From contig OX345636.1 of the NCBI GenBank assembly GCA_947044365.1, forward strand, positions 23,655,466 to 23,719,465: a stretch of 64,000 bases of DNA. The letters run 5' to 3'. This document shows positions 1 through 12,800 of this stretch, piece by piece. The notes below the pieces were generated by a model. It was not told the DNA's origin. It ran no database searches and worked only from the letters and a program-made list of their open reading frames with translations. This DNA comes from Petrosia ficiformis. Lineage: Eukaryota; Porifera; Demospongiae; Haplosclerida; Petrosiidae. A program made the translations under genes and the position numbers. Position 1 is the first letter of the stretch. Each line of letters opens with the position of its first letter.

Positions 1-1106
1 CAAACCATGATATTTGTATCTGTGGCTACGTATATCTTAGAAGATCTTCTGTCTAACTAAAGAGTTGAGTTTGTGTTCAGTAGAAGTTAATGCTATGGAA
101 GTTCTGTGGTAAATGAGACCATCATGATAGATGCTAGGATAACAATAATTCTGCATAACGCACACTCCAAGTAATTATTATGTCACTTAATTTTAATAAT
201 CATTGGGTCCTAGTACCAGCCAAACCTTTTTCGCCTAGTTTTTGGGTTTTAACATCGTTACATCTTCTATTGATATGTCACCTAAATTTTTGTGAAAAAA
301 GACATTTCCTGCAAAATAATTATTATCCGAACACTCACATTTAATTGCTCCCCCTTCCACCATTTTGTACAGCAAATCAATAAAATTTAGTACCTAAATG
401 TTCAACTATAGCCCTTCCTGGATAACAAATTTTATTGACATCTTCTACAAAATAGTGGAGTGGAAAGTAATTGAGGGTAAGCATTTGATCAAAACTAATT
501 TGCGGGAAAGGGTCCCTTTTCAAATAGTAGGTTACATATATTATTGATGGATCCTTGAATATGTATAATTATAATTAAATATGCATGTTTTCATGGCATT
601 TCTAAATTAGCAGCTACCTGTGGTGTGCAATCTATGTCTGGACAATGCCTTCTGTATTGTCACATGATGATGCATAACATGACCCTACCACCCGTTAAAG
701 TGAACAACATAGCATACATTAACAGAATTTTATGAAACTCATTCCTATAAATAATAGCCAAACTTGAGGTGGTATTGATTTTATATAATATTTATATTTG
801 TAATTCAAACATATCATAGCTCAGGTAATATTTAAAGTATTTGCCAAAAAAAACAATTACTCTTAAAAGTTTTCAAATTCATGCTGTTACATTTCAGTGA
901 AATGTTATCTTTTACTACATAAATGAATCTTTGATACATTCTAATCAGTTAAAATACAGTTACCAAGTTGTAATTTTTTAAAAGTGGCCAGAGAGAAGTA
1001 TTTGAAATACTTTTTAAAGTATTTACTTATACTTCTATTTCAAACATAATTATTTCAGTGCATTACACTCAATGCCTAGCCCTTAGGTAATATATAGTTT
1101 ACTAAC
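1..1106. other. AT-rich non-coding stretch, no gene recognised
   Basis: No coding exon could be supported here. The first 60 bases resemble segments near 14.52 kb and 20.80 kb (shared words such as GTCTTCTGTCTAACTA), so the left edge carries a dispersed repeat. The ankyrin-like gene on the minus strand must continue through this stretch, because its last visible exon ends with a splice donor. Confidence 0.5.
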
Positions 1107-1413
1107 CTTATCCTTCAAATTAATAATTTGTGATCTTTCAAATTTCACGAGGTACTCAACCATATCCACATCTCCATTCCAACATGCCATGTGAAGCAAA
1201 CTTTGATTATCCTAATGTAATAGAATACCATTAAACATTTATGTACATCACTACAACAGATTACTGGTGGCTATATATTAATAACAATAATGATTGTTTA
1301 ACAATATCACTGAAATTATTACGTAGTACAATTTAGTAGGCCAAACCTATTAAATTTCTTGTTTTATTAGATTTCTTAACCTCATGTTTGAACTACAAAA
1401 AATATCCATATTA

Positions 1414-1453
<40 letters not shown>

Positions 1454-4400
1454 CCTGAATTGCTATTAGACTACATGTTTGCATATTACATGTTTGTGAT
1501 TGTAGTGTATATCACTATGCTAAAATATCCTTGTCCTAGGACATTCATGTATTTGAATATTTGTGGAGCCACTTTAGTGGCAGAAGGTTTCTTCCAGTGA
1601 TTTGGCAAGGACGAGTTGGCTATTTCTTCTACTACATATTGCATGTTCTCTGTGATTGCAAATTTGTTCTGTTCAACTGAAAATTTGTATGATATTCATC
1701 ACACACCTCAAATGATTATTTCTGTGAATACAATGATCACAGAATCATGGTAATTCTTTCCACAGCAGAAGCATCAAAGACACATAATATTATTACATTT
1801 AGTTTCATCTCATAGGCATATATAATTATATATATATCTTTATATATATATATATTATATATGTAACCCTTGACAATTTCTTAAACTATGTTAGAACTGT
1901 TTCAAACTTTCCATACATCATTACCATGTGACTTCCATAAATAATTGAGTGCAGACAGATTTGACAGATGAAATACTTCGACGCCCAACTTTCTGAAAAT
2001 TGATGCTTGTGCTACTTACCTGCTTAGAATAACCTACTGTGTAGCTAGAGGAGTTATGTAGCTTATGTAAAATCACTTCATTTAGGGTGTGCATCAGTAC
2101 AACTGATACAATAGCCAAATCTTGAGCAACAACAAAAAGTAAAAATCATGAAGGAACAGACCTTTTTACCTTGAGCAAAAATGTGAAAGTTCATTAACTA
2201 TGACATCACCAGTGGAATACAATTTAGTCACCATCTTTGAGTAGTTTCCATTGGTGTCAATGGAAAATAAATTGTTTTTTATGGCCCGTAGGGCCATCCC
2301 TATGATTGCTTTCCATAGGGTTGTATCTATATTTGTGTGTCATATATGCATTGTATATGTTCTATGTAGATGCTCGTCTATACCTTATAAAACGAATACA
2401 ATCAAGTACTAGACATAGTACTACTGAACAAAAGTTGTTATAATTGAAAATTTGGTGAGAAGTCAGAGCTAAACTAACAAAAGTGAAGTATAGATACTAG
2501 CAATAGTAGAACTCTCAGAAGTTGACATAACAAGAGCAGCTAGCTCAGGAACTATAGTAACATACTGAAATATCAAGGAGTATGGTCCTATGTTATCATT
2601 AACTTCATTATTTAACTCACTACAGTAACCCTCTGCTCCGCCTACGCAGGCAAGGGGTGCTTACTTCATGTTCATTGATAAAAAATATATCTGCTTCTTT
2701 TTCCTGCATAAGTTTCCTGACAACATCTGCAGTTTGAAATCGACAGGCCCAATAGATATTAGCGTTCTACAGTGATAAGACATGATTAATTAATATTCTC
2801 ACAACCTTTCAAACAACTACATTGTATGCATATATATCACTGTAAAAATTAATTAGTATTTTAACCACACTGTGGTTGCCTTATTTTAGTTGCTATGTAG
2901 TTAGCTTTTTTTAAAACAATGTAACTCTTCATGTGGTAGTAAGGTAATTTTGGCATACTCACTCATAATTACATGACTAGTGATAACAATCCCTATTATC
3001 ATAACTAATAATCTGAAACATCCTATGCCCATGCATGCATGTACATATTTCTCATTTTTCATGTTCCCAATTAAATTTATTGATAACAGTCTCTTCAAGT
3101 GGCAGTAGGGAGTATTTTGGTATATGTCATTGACGATTGCATGATTAAGAGTCTTAATATTCCTTTTTATCAAGCAAACGATAATTATCCTCATATCATG
3201 TTACTAACTATCACAGATATGAATAATAGGATGTGGACTCTATTACTCTTAGCTTCTAAATGTTTTCTGTAGATCCACTAACGTAGTACACGTTAGTGGA
3301 TCTACAGAAATATTTAGAAGCTGGCATGTGAAGAGCTCCAGTGAAATATTTCACTAATTAATTATTCATTATAATATTTATGCTGAAACATATTCTTTTA
3401 CAACACTGATTAAACATTGTTGACGAATGTCATGTACCACTGATGGATTCCTCCACCTTTTCTGTTTATCCTGGGGGTAGTCGGGCACAGGGTCTACTAG
3501 GCCTAACCCTATAATTCTGACTTTTCGCTAAAATTCTGAATTTCTGGAGGTTTGAGTTCTGACTTTCTGAAAAGCTGACTTTCTGCATCAATTTTTCCCA
3601 ACGTTTGATTGAACTATCTAGATATTTAGACTTCCAGAAGTTTAGAATGGTCACAAAAGTACAATTCTTCATCTGTGCTATAAAAATGTTCCAGAAGCAG
3701 TATTGTTGGGTGATAAAAAAAGAAACCATGCATATCTAACCCAAACAGCATTTTTGTGTTGTGTTTAGCTGTAAATGTTTTATAATTGCAGGATATGCTA
3801 TTAAACTATTAATAGCAACTACTTTGAAAAACATTGAAAACAGGCATATTTAATTAACATTTACAGGATAATGGCACTTGCTAAGTTTTTGACCATGAAA
3901 CTTTTATCCGTAACGTCTGAAATGTAACCTGGATATGCAACAGTAATTTAAGAAATATAGATTGTTTTGATATTTGTGTTGCTTTTTGAATTTCTATCTA
4001 CACAACTTTGTTGTCTACAAATGTATCAACAAAAAACAGATGAGAGTAATTATTAGTATTGTTACAAATCTTACAAAATCAATAAATATTATGAAGTTTC
4101 TTGACGTTATATAATGATCGATCGTAACAAAAATTGTCTTTTTTATCAAGTAAACATCTTCATGCCTTTGTATTCGCTACAGAAAACATGAGACTACAAT
4201 ATACATTAATTAGTATGGACGTGTCACAAAGTTGCGACATTCATCTTTTTGACAGTTGGGCATGTCACGTATACATGACAATTATCCTGTAAGTGTTAAG
4301 TGACATATTCATGCAAATAAATTAGTTAACATTACACAATACACTATACACCTACTATTTATCCGTTATAGCCAAAATTTATTGAAAAATACTGTTACAG

Positions 4401-4555
4401 TATGCATTTTGAATTCACACCATGCAATAGTCAACAACATCAATTCTATATCAATATATACTTACTAGTGCATATCTCTTATCAGGAAACACAGAGACAA
4501 TGTTTTCAGCTTTTTCATTGTCTCTTTTAAAATGCGCAATGGACAGTTCATCATT
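1107..4555 (-). CDS. Ankyrin-repeat protein, internal exons (partial gene)
   Basis: Three small exons are visible on the minus strand, in gene order 4555-4466, 2766-2665 and 1211-1107. Each is flanked by AG and GT(A/T)AG-type splice sites, and all introns are phase 0. Their lengths (30, 34 and 35 codons) fit one ankyrin repeat per exon. The last reads DNQSLLHMACWNGDVDMVEY and onward, a good match to the ankyrin helix-turn-helix (LLHxAxxxGxxxxVxxL). The second has a weaker form (IYWACRFQTADVVRKLM). The first (LSIAHFKRDNEKAENIV) is degenerate and the least certain. Ankyrin repeats form protein-binding solenoids, and nothing here tells the partner. Both gene ends are missing: the 3' end lies left of the window, and no start exon was found to the right. 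It could belong to a larger receptor or kinase gene. Confidence 0.62.
2278..2400. mobile_element. Fragment of the ~430-bp inverted-repeat element (family A)
   Basis: The stretch matches one end of a family seen in full near 44.7, 57.2 and 60.7 kb. It has the terminal block with GGCCATCCCTATGATTGCTT followed by the TATATTTGTGTGTCAT zone. Only about 120 bp remain. Confidence 0.6.
3251..3322. repeat. Near-perfect 32-bp-arm hairpin with 7-nt loop
   Basis: The left arm (3251-3283) and right arm (3291-3322) are reverse complements apart from one indel and one mismatch. They are separated by the loop TAGTACA. The hairpin lies in the putative intron between two ankyrin-like exons. It could be a tiny foldback transposon or a small-RNA hairpin; no second copy was seen in the window. 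Confidence 0.8.
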
Positions 4556-6084
4556 CTATAGCATGAAAATGAAGTACAATAATCATCAGCATTACTTAAA
4601 AAACATTAAAAGTATTGATTCATAATTATGACAAAAAAGGTAACCATAATTATGATTGGTTGATTGACCATTAATCACTGCTGATGACTGCTAAAATTAA
4701 ATTGTTAAAATATACAGTTGCAAGGCTACATGATATTACTACAAAAATGTGTACCCAAGTATTGACTATATAGAATATATTAAATTATGTGTTTGTGGGT
4801 TTACGTTGATAGCCATATACAATTACATGTAGTTTAGTATAAACTCTTTGACATGAAATATGATAGACAACACCCTAAAATTATAGTACTTCACTTAATA
4901 TAAATAGTACAAAGCATCTATGGCATTATAATTATATCCTGAACAACCAACTAATTGTTAAATCCTTGCAACTGTACTGACCACTAAATTAGTTGTTTTT
5001 GCAGTGCAGTTATTTTTCCTGTCTCCTTACTTTTTAAAGGTTCTTGTAGACTTTCTTTCAGCTACAGTTTCTACAAGCTGGTTTCTATGTCAGTAGATCA
5101 GTGTCCATACACAGTAAAATGCTAATTTTATTCCCAGCCACAACCTTTTTATTTTTTGGGAGTATTCCAAATTTTATCTTTCCCGATACTAAATCAATGC
5201 TGATTTGTTTTACCTGCAAGGCAATATTTGCAAGTACTATATATAGTCTATTCAAGTTCAGGAGTTGCAAATGTTTGCACTTATACATTGTCGTATTGAC
5301 ACTGCAACAAAGACTTTTCCACTTGTCGTAACTTGCCGAATACAACAATGTGCAATATGATCACAAATCATAAACTATACGAATTGTACCAATAGGTGCT
5401 GTATTCAGCACGGGAATACCTAAGACCAAAAGGAATTTACAAAACAGTTGAAAGTAAGTGACCTATAAGTAGGTACTATATATGTAAACAATTATAATTA
5501 TATAACTGTTCTCCATCACTACTGATGCTGCCATCTGATCCTGAATTGCTGGTTTTTATTTCATCTGATTCTCCTTCAACTCAAATAATAAACTCATAAA
5601 TTATCAGCAATCCAATAGTGGTTATCTCTAACAGGCTGATGTTCTTCTCCATTGTTTAAATCCTACTCTCCTGAAACCTTTATAAGTCAGATCGTTCTCA
5701 GCAGACAAAGTGAATTTGTTACTATGCTCTTTAATATGATCTTTGACTTGCGACCAACATAATTCTGTAGGATTCAATTCACAATGTAAGAGACTATAGT
5801 TTCTCTAGCCTTGAAGACTAATATATAAAGTACATGCCAGACACTACAGTGTATATACCGTAGTAATTATGAAGTATATTCCCTTGTCATGATGACAAAA
5901 TTTAATGTTTATGACAAATAATGTGTAATATTACCACAGTTTGTACATAATTACTATTATGAGATTTGTATATTGTATAATTATTACTTACAATCGAGGA
6001 TGTAGATGTAATGAACTGCCGAATACCTTTGGCAGATTGACATACCCTTCTCATGATTAGTAGTGAAGTCATCACGACTGAAGG
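4556..6084. other. Non-coding stretch, no gene recognised
   Basis: AT-rich sequence with only short open frames in both orientations. An acidic, serine-rich minus-strand frame near 5.5-5.6 kb was considered, but it has no convincing splice sites. Confidence 0.4.
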
Positions 6085-6144
6085 ACAACCAGAAAGTTGG
6101 AGATAGTTTCGCGGACAACCAGAAAGTCGGAGATAGTTTCGCGG
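6085..6144. repeat. Two tandem copies of a 30-bp unit
   Basis: The unit begins ACAACCAGAAAGTYGGAGAT and occurs at 6085-6114 and 6115-6144 with a single difference. The second copy runs directly into the GC-rich palindrome that follows. Confidence 0.9.
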
Positions 6145-6181
6145 GCCAGCCCCTTCGCGAAGGGGCTGGCCCGCGAGACTA
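6134..6181. repeat. GC-rich palindrome, 38 bp perfect
   Basis: The sequence is perfectly self-complementary from 6139 to 6176, centred on TTCGCGAA. It extends to 6134-6181 with one mismatch. It has no spacer and is strikingly GC-rich against the AT-rich surroundings. It may be the core of a foldback element or a recently palindromised sequence. Confidence 0.92.
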
Positions 6182-6416
6182 GTCGGAGAAACGTACCTGG
6201 CTTCATTATTTCTCTCAAGACCCCAGGGTCAAAATTCGTGTGGCGTTACCGCCCTCCTCCGCTATTAAGATACGCCTACGTATAATTGCAAAACAAATGT
6301 CCACTGTCCACCTCCTCTTCCTCAGCTTCTAATAAATTTACCATTTTTTCTTCATTAGTATTCTTACCAGTGGACATTTTACTTTTGCACCATTTTATAA
6401 TAATCACACTAATGTT

Positions 6417-8090
6417 TCACACTCCAGCAATTGTAATATATGTCAGAGGTGACACTACCAATATGTAACTAATAGGAACTGTCTCTTTATGTGTACTATT
6501 TGGTGAATCGACTGATGTCAAGAAAACAAACAGGTTTAGATCAGTTAGTAAGAGTGTATCAACAATATTCAGCCATCGATACTTGTAAGGCTGTATCATG
6601 AAATGCAATGTGCCGACAGCAACAAGAATAATCTCCATCACATAGTAAGGCATGTTGATATTTAAAATTATTCAGGACAGTGGATATACTCCCGAGTACT
6701 AGCAAAACTCGTCATCATAACATGACTGGAATGCATCAAGTAATGGTTGAATACGAGTGAGGTTGAACTTGCTTCTTTTAAAAGTGGTGACAAAAACAAC
6801 AATAAAATGAAAGGGACAAGTAGAAATATGAGAAGAACTGTTGAAATTATCCAAGTGACAATATGATATGGATTTTTGAGGTATAGTATATTTGGTTGAA
6901 GAGCAACTCTCCATCCTTTAACTCCATTCAGTGTAGTAATTAGCTGAATAAAAGTATCAGAAACAGACCAAAAGGAAAGGAGAATGAGGAGACAGATAGC
7001 TTGAACTAGTGAACTCTGTAGATACAAGAATTGTCTTGGATAATATCGAGCTAGTAATATTGTTGATAATAGTACAACTGCAATAATAAATGGACCAAGA
7101 AAATGTGTTTTTAGAGAACAGACAATTAGTGATAGTAGACATTGACTGAAAATTGGAACTTTCCAAATGAAATATTGTGTCTTTTATGTCATTATCATAA
7201 ATACTGCAATTATTCATGTCAAAAAAAGACCCCAAAAGTGTCACTATAAGATACGCTTGACCTTTGTTTTGATAGAATTCACATCCAGATATATCCACGT
7301 TTAATACATTTACAATCACGATAAGTAATTGAGCATCATTGTTACGAAATAAACAGTTACTTATAGTAACATTGTGAACTTGTTCGAAACTGATTGATAT
7401 AAGATACGTTTGACATTTGTTTTGATAGAATTCACATCCAGATATTTCCACATTTGAATTAATCACTACAAGGGCTAACTGGGCATCATTGTTACGAAAT
7501 AAACAGTTGCTTACATTAAGATTGTAAATGTACCTAATATACAAAGCTTCATTGTCAGCTAGTGTGTTATCTTCACTATGAATATGCACTTATTAAAACT
7601 TATATTTAGAAGGGAGTAAAATGATACCAAAATCTTGTAAAAGGTAATATTTTTGGCGTAAAAACAACTTCCACATTGAAGACCTAAGACAGAATTATAA
7701 TTTCTACTGAAATTAAGAATGAGATTATCAACTCCAATAAGATACAAGTTAGCTAGAAACTGTATATATGACAAATTAAGTATTTCTTGACAGTATGTTA
7801 TATACACATACACTGAAATATTTGTTCCATTAAAGGTGTCGTTACTTGTATTATTGTTCTGATTCAAGATATTGGATAATGATTTCCTTCCATACATTCT
7901 AATTGGTTGATTCCATCGTCTTGAACATATATGGTGATATTTTGATTAGCTGATGTTAATCCATGCTGTAAAGTGATCAACAATATGAGATCCAAAACCT
8001 TTTGATAGTAGTGACATCATGTGAGTACCACAATACAAGAGAGATAATGTAACTTGAGCCTGTCCCTTCAAGATTCTATCATAGTCTGCA
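6417..8090 (-). pseudogene. Broken beta-helix / multi-TM surface protein gene
   Basis: Reading the minus strand from about 8090 down, consecutive frames encode one recognisable protein. A secreted-type N-terminal part (words such as ANQNITIYVQDDG) is followed by right-handed beta-helix repeats with the recurring pair CLFRNNDAQL and ISGCEFYQNK, at about 7560-7250. Hydrophobic membrane segments follow at about 7060-6780, then the tail IQPLLDAFQSCYDDEF and a last hydrophobic part with MQPYKxRxxNIVDTLL-like spacing. The coding trace changes frame at least twice: the beta-helix frame, the membrane frame 7027-6668 and the tail frame 6914-6417 all differ. The tail frame has in-frame stops at 6699-6701 and 6672-6674. 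I know this architecture from large families of sponge predicted surface proteins of unknown function. No coherent full-length frame remains, so it is called a pseudogene. Undetected introns could explain part of the frame changes, but not the two stops inside the conserved tail. Confidence 0.68.
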
Positions 8091-8099
8091 TACTATGCT

Positions 8100-9881
8100 A
8101 TGTATAAATTGTATTAATATGTTTGTTACCATATGCTTTGTTACTTCATAGTAGTCAATATAAATCAAGATCAAATGAACTGTGAATTGTAATAATTATT
8201 ATTACCTAACGGGAAAAAACAAATCAGTATTGAGGAAAATAAAATTACATTGAAACCAACTGAAGATTAAACTAACCTATTACTTTTTACACTAACATAC
8301 ACACACAGACAGAACACTAGATTACAGTAAACCTCTGCTCCAGCTACGCAGGTGTTAATTGTAATAATCATTATTACAGTCAAGCAATTATTTTCTTGTC
8401 AGTTGTTTCCCAATCACACTTGTGATGAGGGTTCTGCACTTCGAGTGTATTCATTTTAAAATTATTAAACATTTGAAGAGAATGGGATTAGGTGATCAAA
8501 ATTTCTGTACAAAAGGATAACCAAGGCCGCTAAGATTGGATCTGGGATAAATTTAAATTCGTGCCTCCTACCTCAAAATGTATAGTGTTTGCTTGTTTGA
8601 ATTTATTTGTGTAAAATAATTAATATTGTGTACTGTTTTCCTTTCCTTTTTGCAAGAGTATCTAATAACATAATTATAATACTGGGTCACCTAACAAGTT
8701 CGAGGTCTTTGGAATTTCCCCCTCCTCTGTGAATAGTACCTAATGACAGTGGTCTATGAATATTGTTATTATTATTCAGTGAACCACACACTCACACACA
8801 ACACACACACACACACACACACACAGACATACTTACCTACAAACATGGATGCACAAATCATGCATGAATATACTTACATATACACACACATACATAGGGG
8901 AGACAAGAGACTTTATTTATTTTAACAGATCTAGATGAGGTTGAGCTTGCTATTAAAGAGCACAATGAAGCGAAGTCAGCTCAATGACATTGTATGGGAG
9001 AAGAAATAAAAGACTCAAAAGATGGTTTGTTTTGTGGAGATTTACTGTCACAACCTTCAACCCTATTCTTCATTGACCCCATGGTTCAGCAAACACTCCA
9101 AATAATTTGTTGCTGATATTAGCCACTTCTGGAATAGCATGTGAAAAATTAAACTAAAATCCAATATAAATAATATGAAAAACTAATATATAGTTGATAG
9201 GTACGTATGTGTTATATACAGCTGTTATACATGTATGCTGTTATTGTATAATAGGTACAACGCCATTCTAACATCTGCAAAAACAACATATGTTACTTGC
9301 TCATTCTAGAGAAAATATGTACATGAATTTGCCCTTATAATAGTAAATAACATTCATGGAACTCCACAGATATTTGAAAATCAGCACATGTACGTCATTA
9401 ATATGGAATTTCCATACTATATGTTAAAAGTACATGTAATTATACTGTTTTTGTTGTCATTCTTTATTATGGCATGTACTTTATATACTATACAATATCA
9501 ACATTTTCAAAAGGGCAGTCCACATTCTTTGCGAGTCCAACTACTACGTCACAGTGTAATATACAGATTACTACCACTAGCACAAATGAATAGAAATAAT
9601 GAATATTCATAATACAAACCAAACAGAAATATTATCATTAATTTTTACATAAGTATCAAATGCCACTAAAAGAATGAAAATTTGATGAACATAAAAGTTA
9701 AAACCACAGATTCATGTGTTATAATAATACAGTGATGACATGTAAAGCATGTAGGGATGTATTGAACATAACTATTATCAAATTTATAATAATTATACAT
9801 AAATACTGTAAAATTATGAATACAATATGTCACAAGATGGTATAATTATGTGCAGTACATCATAATTAGAGTATGATGTCA
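8100..9881. other. Non-coding stretch with short simple repeats
   Basis: It contains a (CA)n run at about 8798-8824 and otherwise AT-rich sequence. A short plus-strand frame at 8930-9100 looks protein-like in places but is interrupted. No gene is supported. Confidence 0.45.
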
Positions 9882-12800
9882 TTATAAAACTATTAATATC
9901 ACTGCTTTCGATGTGTCTACAGTGTCTGTTGAAAGTGGTTTGTGAAGGCTTTGTATATCATTAGAAGTAGCTACCACAGAGTCTATTTGAGATTTCTCCC
10001 AAATCATTTGTGGCAAGTTTTCAGAAATTCTTATTTCAAATCTAGTAAAGTGTTTGGTAATCTAAAAGAGAGAACAAAGAATATATTCTTATCTGAACTT
10101 GACAACATCCGTGTACATTCATTGTTGTTTTAGCATGGCAAAACTGACAGTTTTCAAATTTCCCAAAGCTTAATAAAATTAATGTACAATTATAAGTAGC
10201 GAAAAGCCACATAGGACTGTTCAATCATATATGTGACACAATAAGGAAAAACCACAGTCGTAGTGCATAATAATTTGAAGGTAAGTGTTTGTTAAACATT
10301 ATTGTGTGCCACAAGTTGGGTTTTACTAAACTGGGTCACATAAACTTAGACTGTTTACATTTTATTCAAAAAAATGCTGAAGCTGCTGACTACTGTACAG
10401 ATGTTTTTTTTCGTTGATTGATTATTCACCAATCAGTTTAATTATACATGTACCGTAAATCGGGAATATTTCGTCTCTAAAATATTTCAAATTTTTTTCG
10501 TATGTATAAATTTTCATACGTGCGTACGTTATTATTTACGAATACCGTTTATTTCCATATACCCGTTAATTTTCGAATTTTTAAATTTTGTACGCATACT
10601 GTTATACGAAAATTTTTATAGTACGAAATTTTCCCGAATAACGGTATATGATATACTGAACCTGTAATTTAGTCTGTTCATATTCACAATGACCTCAAAA
10701 TTAGGATGTATTGACTTTATATCTATTATATTGTATATAGTGTAATGCCTAATACATGTACATGATTACACTGCAACTCAGCAATGGATTGAAATTTAAC
10801 ACAAAATATAATGTTAATGGCAATGGTACAGGAAAGATATTGTTGGTCATTAACTAAGGTTATGGACATATTTCTGAAGTCAAGGTGAATGTGAATGACC
10901 TTTAGTTACAGTTTCTTAAAATGCCTTACTAAAAGGGATGATACTTAGAGAACATCAGGTTACACTGAAAATTGTATTATAAATGATATTCACTAGTAGT
11001 GCTACACGATAGGGACATTTTCCATGTCATATGTCTCCTACACGATAGGGACATTTTCCATGTCATATGTCTGGCACTAAATTGTCATGATATGATATTA
11101 TGACATGAAACAATCGTAATGTATATTACTGTATTACTATTATGGCCACAATAGCAGAAAAGATGCTATTATCAATGAATTGAATAAGGTTCAACAATAA
11201 ATGTTCTCTTATTCCCTATCCATGATAAATTGTGATACGATGTTTTGCATCATGATATATTGTTATATCATGGCAGCACTAATCAGTAATAATAGTGATT
11301 CTTGGCTAGTAATATTATAATTATATAACTTACAGGGATTTCGTCAGGTATAATTCTATAGAGTTGTTCATAAGTCATGTGATCATCACATGATATAGAG
11401 GCTAACCAGCCAGGTAACATACAACAGTGAACAGGATGAGTACATTGGAAATGAGATCCTAAATATACATCAATGAGACTAGAGTGTGACAAGTGACAAG
11501 ATTGGGGAGGTGTAACAAGTGATGGTGACATTCCAAGTTGATATAACCATTTGCCTCTACTTTCTTCAGACACTGCATAAATAAATAAATAAGTGTATTA
11601 TAATCAACAGGGACACTTTCCCACTATAATTATAATTTGATCAAAGGCTTACTTTTAATTACTTGCCATTCCACTATTTTGTACAGGAAATCAATGAAAT
11701 TTGGTATACAGAGAGAAAGAGCTACATGTATTACTAATTTGCTTTCCCATGGGGTTTAGTGTATATATATATATATATATTCTTGTGTCATTTATGTGAG
11801 TATGCATCAATTTATTTGTAGTTAAAGAAGTTGTGTCATTCTGGGGGGCTCGGTCAATTAATGGGCATGGCATGTAATAGAACGCACAATCGGGCTCTAC
11901 AGACCAGCAGAAAGAAAGCTGCTTGTAGCTTACGTAGAAACTGGAAATAATAACTAGCTATTCTAACTGAAATATATTCCTAAAGTTCTACAAGATCCTT
12001 TAAAAGGTAAGGAGAGTAGATAATCAAAATAATAATATAATAGGCTGTTGTGTTTCAGGCATGATAAACTTAGCCATGATTACTGAATACCGGACACCAT
12101 AAGCAGTCATAGGGATACTTTTTGCTCTATATATCTTGTTATATACCGAATTCCATTGACTTCCTGTACTAAATGGCTGAATGATGGATGAGTAATTGTA
12201 AAATTTGATCAAAATTGTTTTGTGACACATCATACACATCATACACATCTTTTGATAATTAAATTAAAATTATATTGAAATTAAATTCCAAATCCCTAAC
12301 TCAATACTTATCAGTTTATTACATAAGAAAACACAATAATAATGATTGTTCATTTCACAAAACATGCAAATGTTGGCTTGTCCATCAAAATATTCCAATA
12401 TTTGTTTGTAGTTTTGGTATTTGAATATATTTTTTGGTGTTCAATTATTTATTAAACATTTACAAATGAGCAGAAACAAAACACATGTAATTATTATGGA
12501 AATTAAATGGCAATGGAGAAGTTTCTTGGTTTATATGTTGCTTGTGAAATGACAGAATTAGATATCATTATTAAACATACACTGTGTATTAGATCACATA
12601 CCTATATCAGAGTGAGCAAGTAGTGTTAAGCATTGTTGAGGTGTAGGTCTATTTGTATAATCGGGATTCAAACATTGTGATAATAATTGCATCATTGCCT
12701 TGTCTAGAAATCCTGGTATTGGATGTCTTTGTTGAGATTCAGATGTTTGAGCAATCTATATAGATTAAAATTTAAATATAATATATAATCATACATGTGT

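Noticed and set aside
5505..5585. Acidic serine-rich minus-strand segment (EGESDEIKTSNSGSDGSISS)
   Set aside because: No matching donor site in frame, and composition alone is weak evidence.
8930..9110. Plus-strand protein-like frames beginning DLDEVELAIKEHNEAKSAQ
   Set aside because: Broken by a stop after 19 residues and not linked to any exon or family; possibly element debris.
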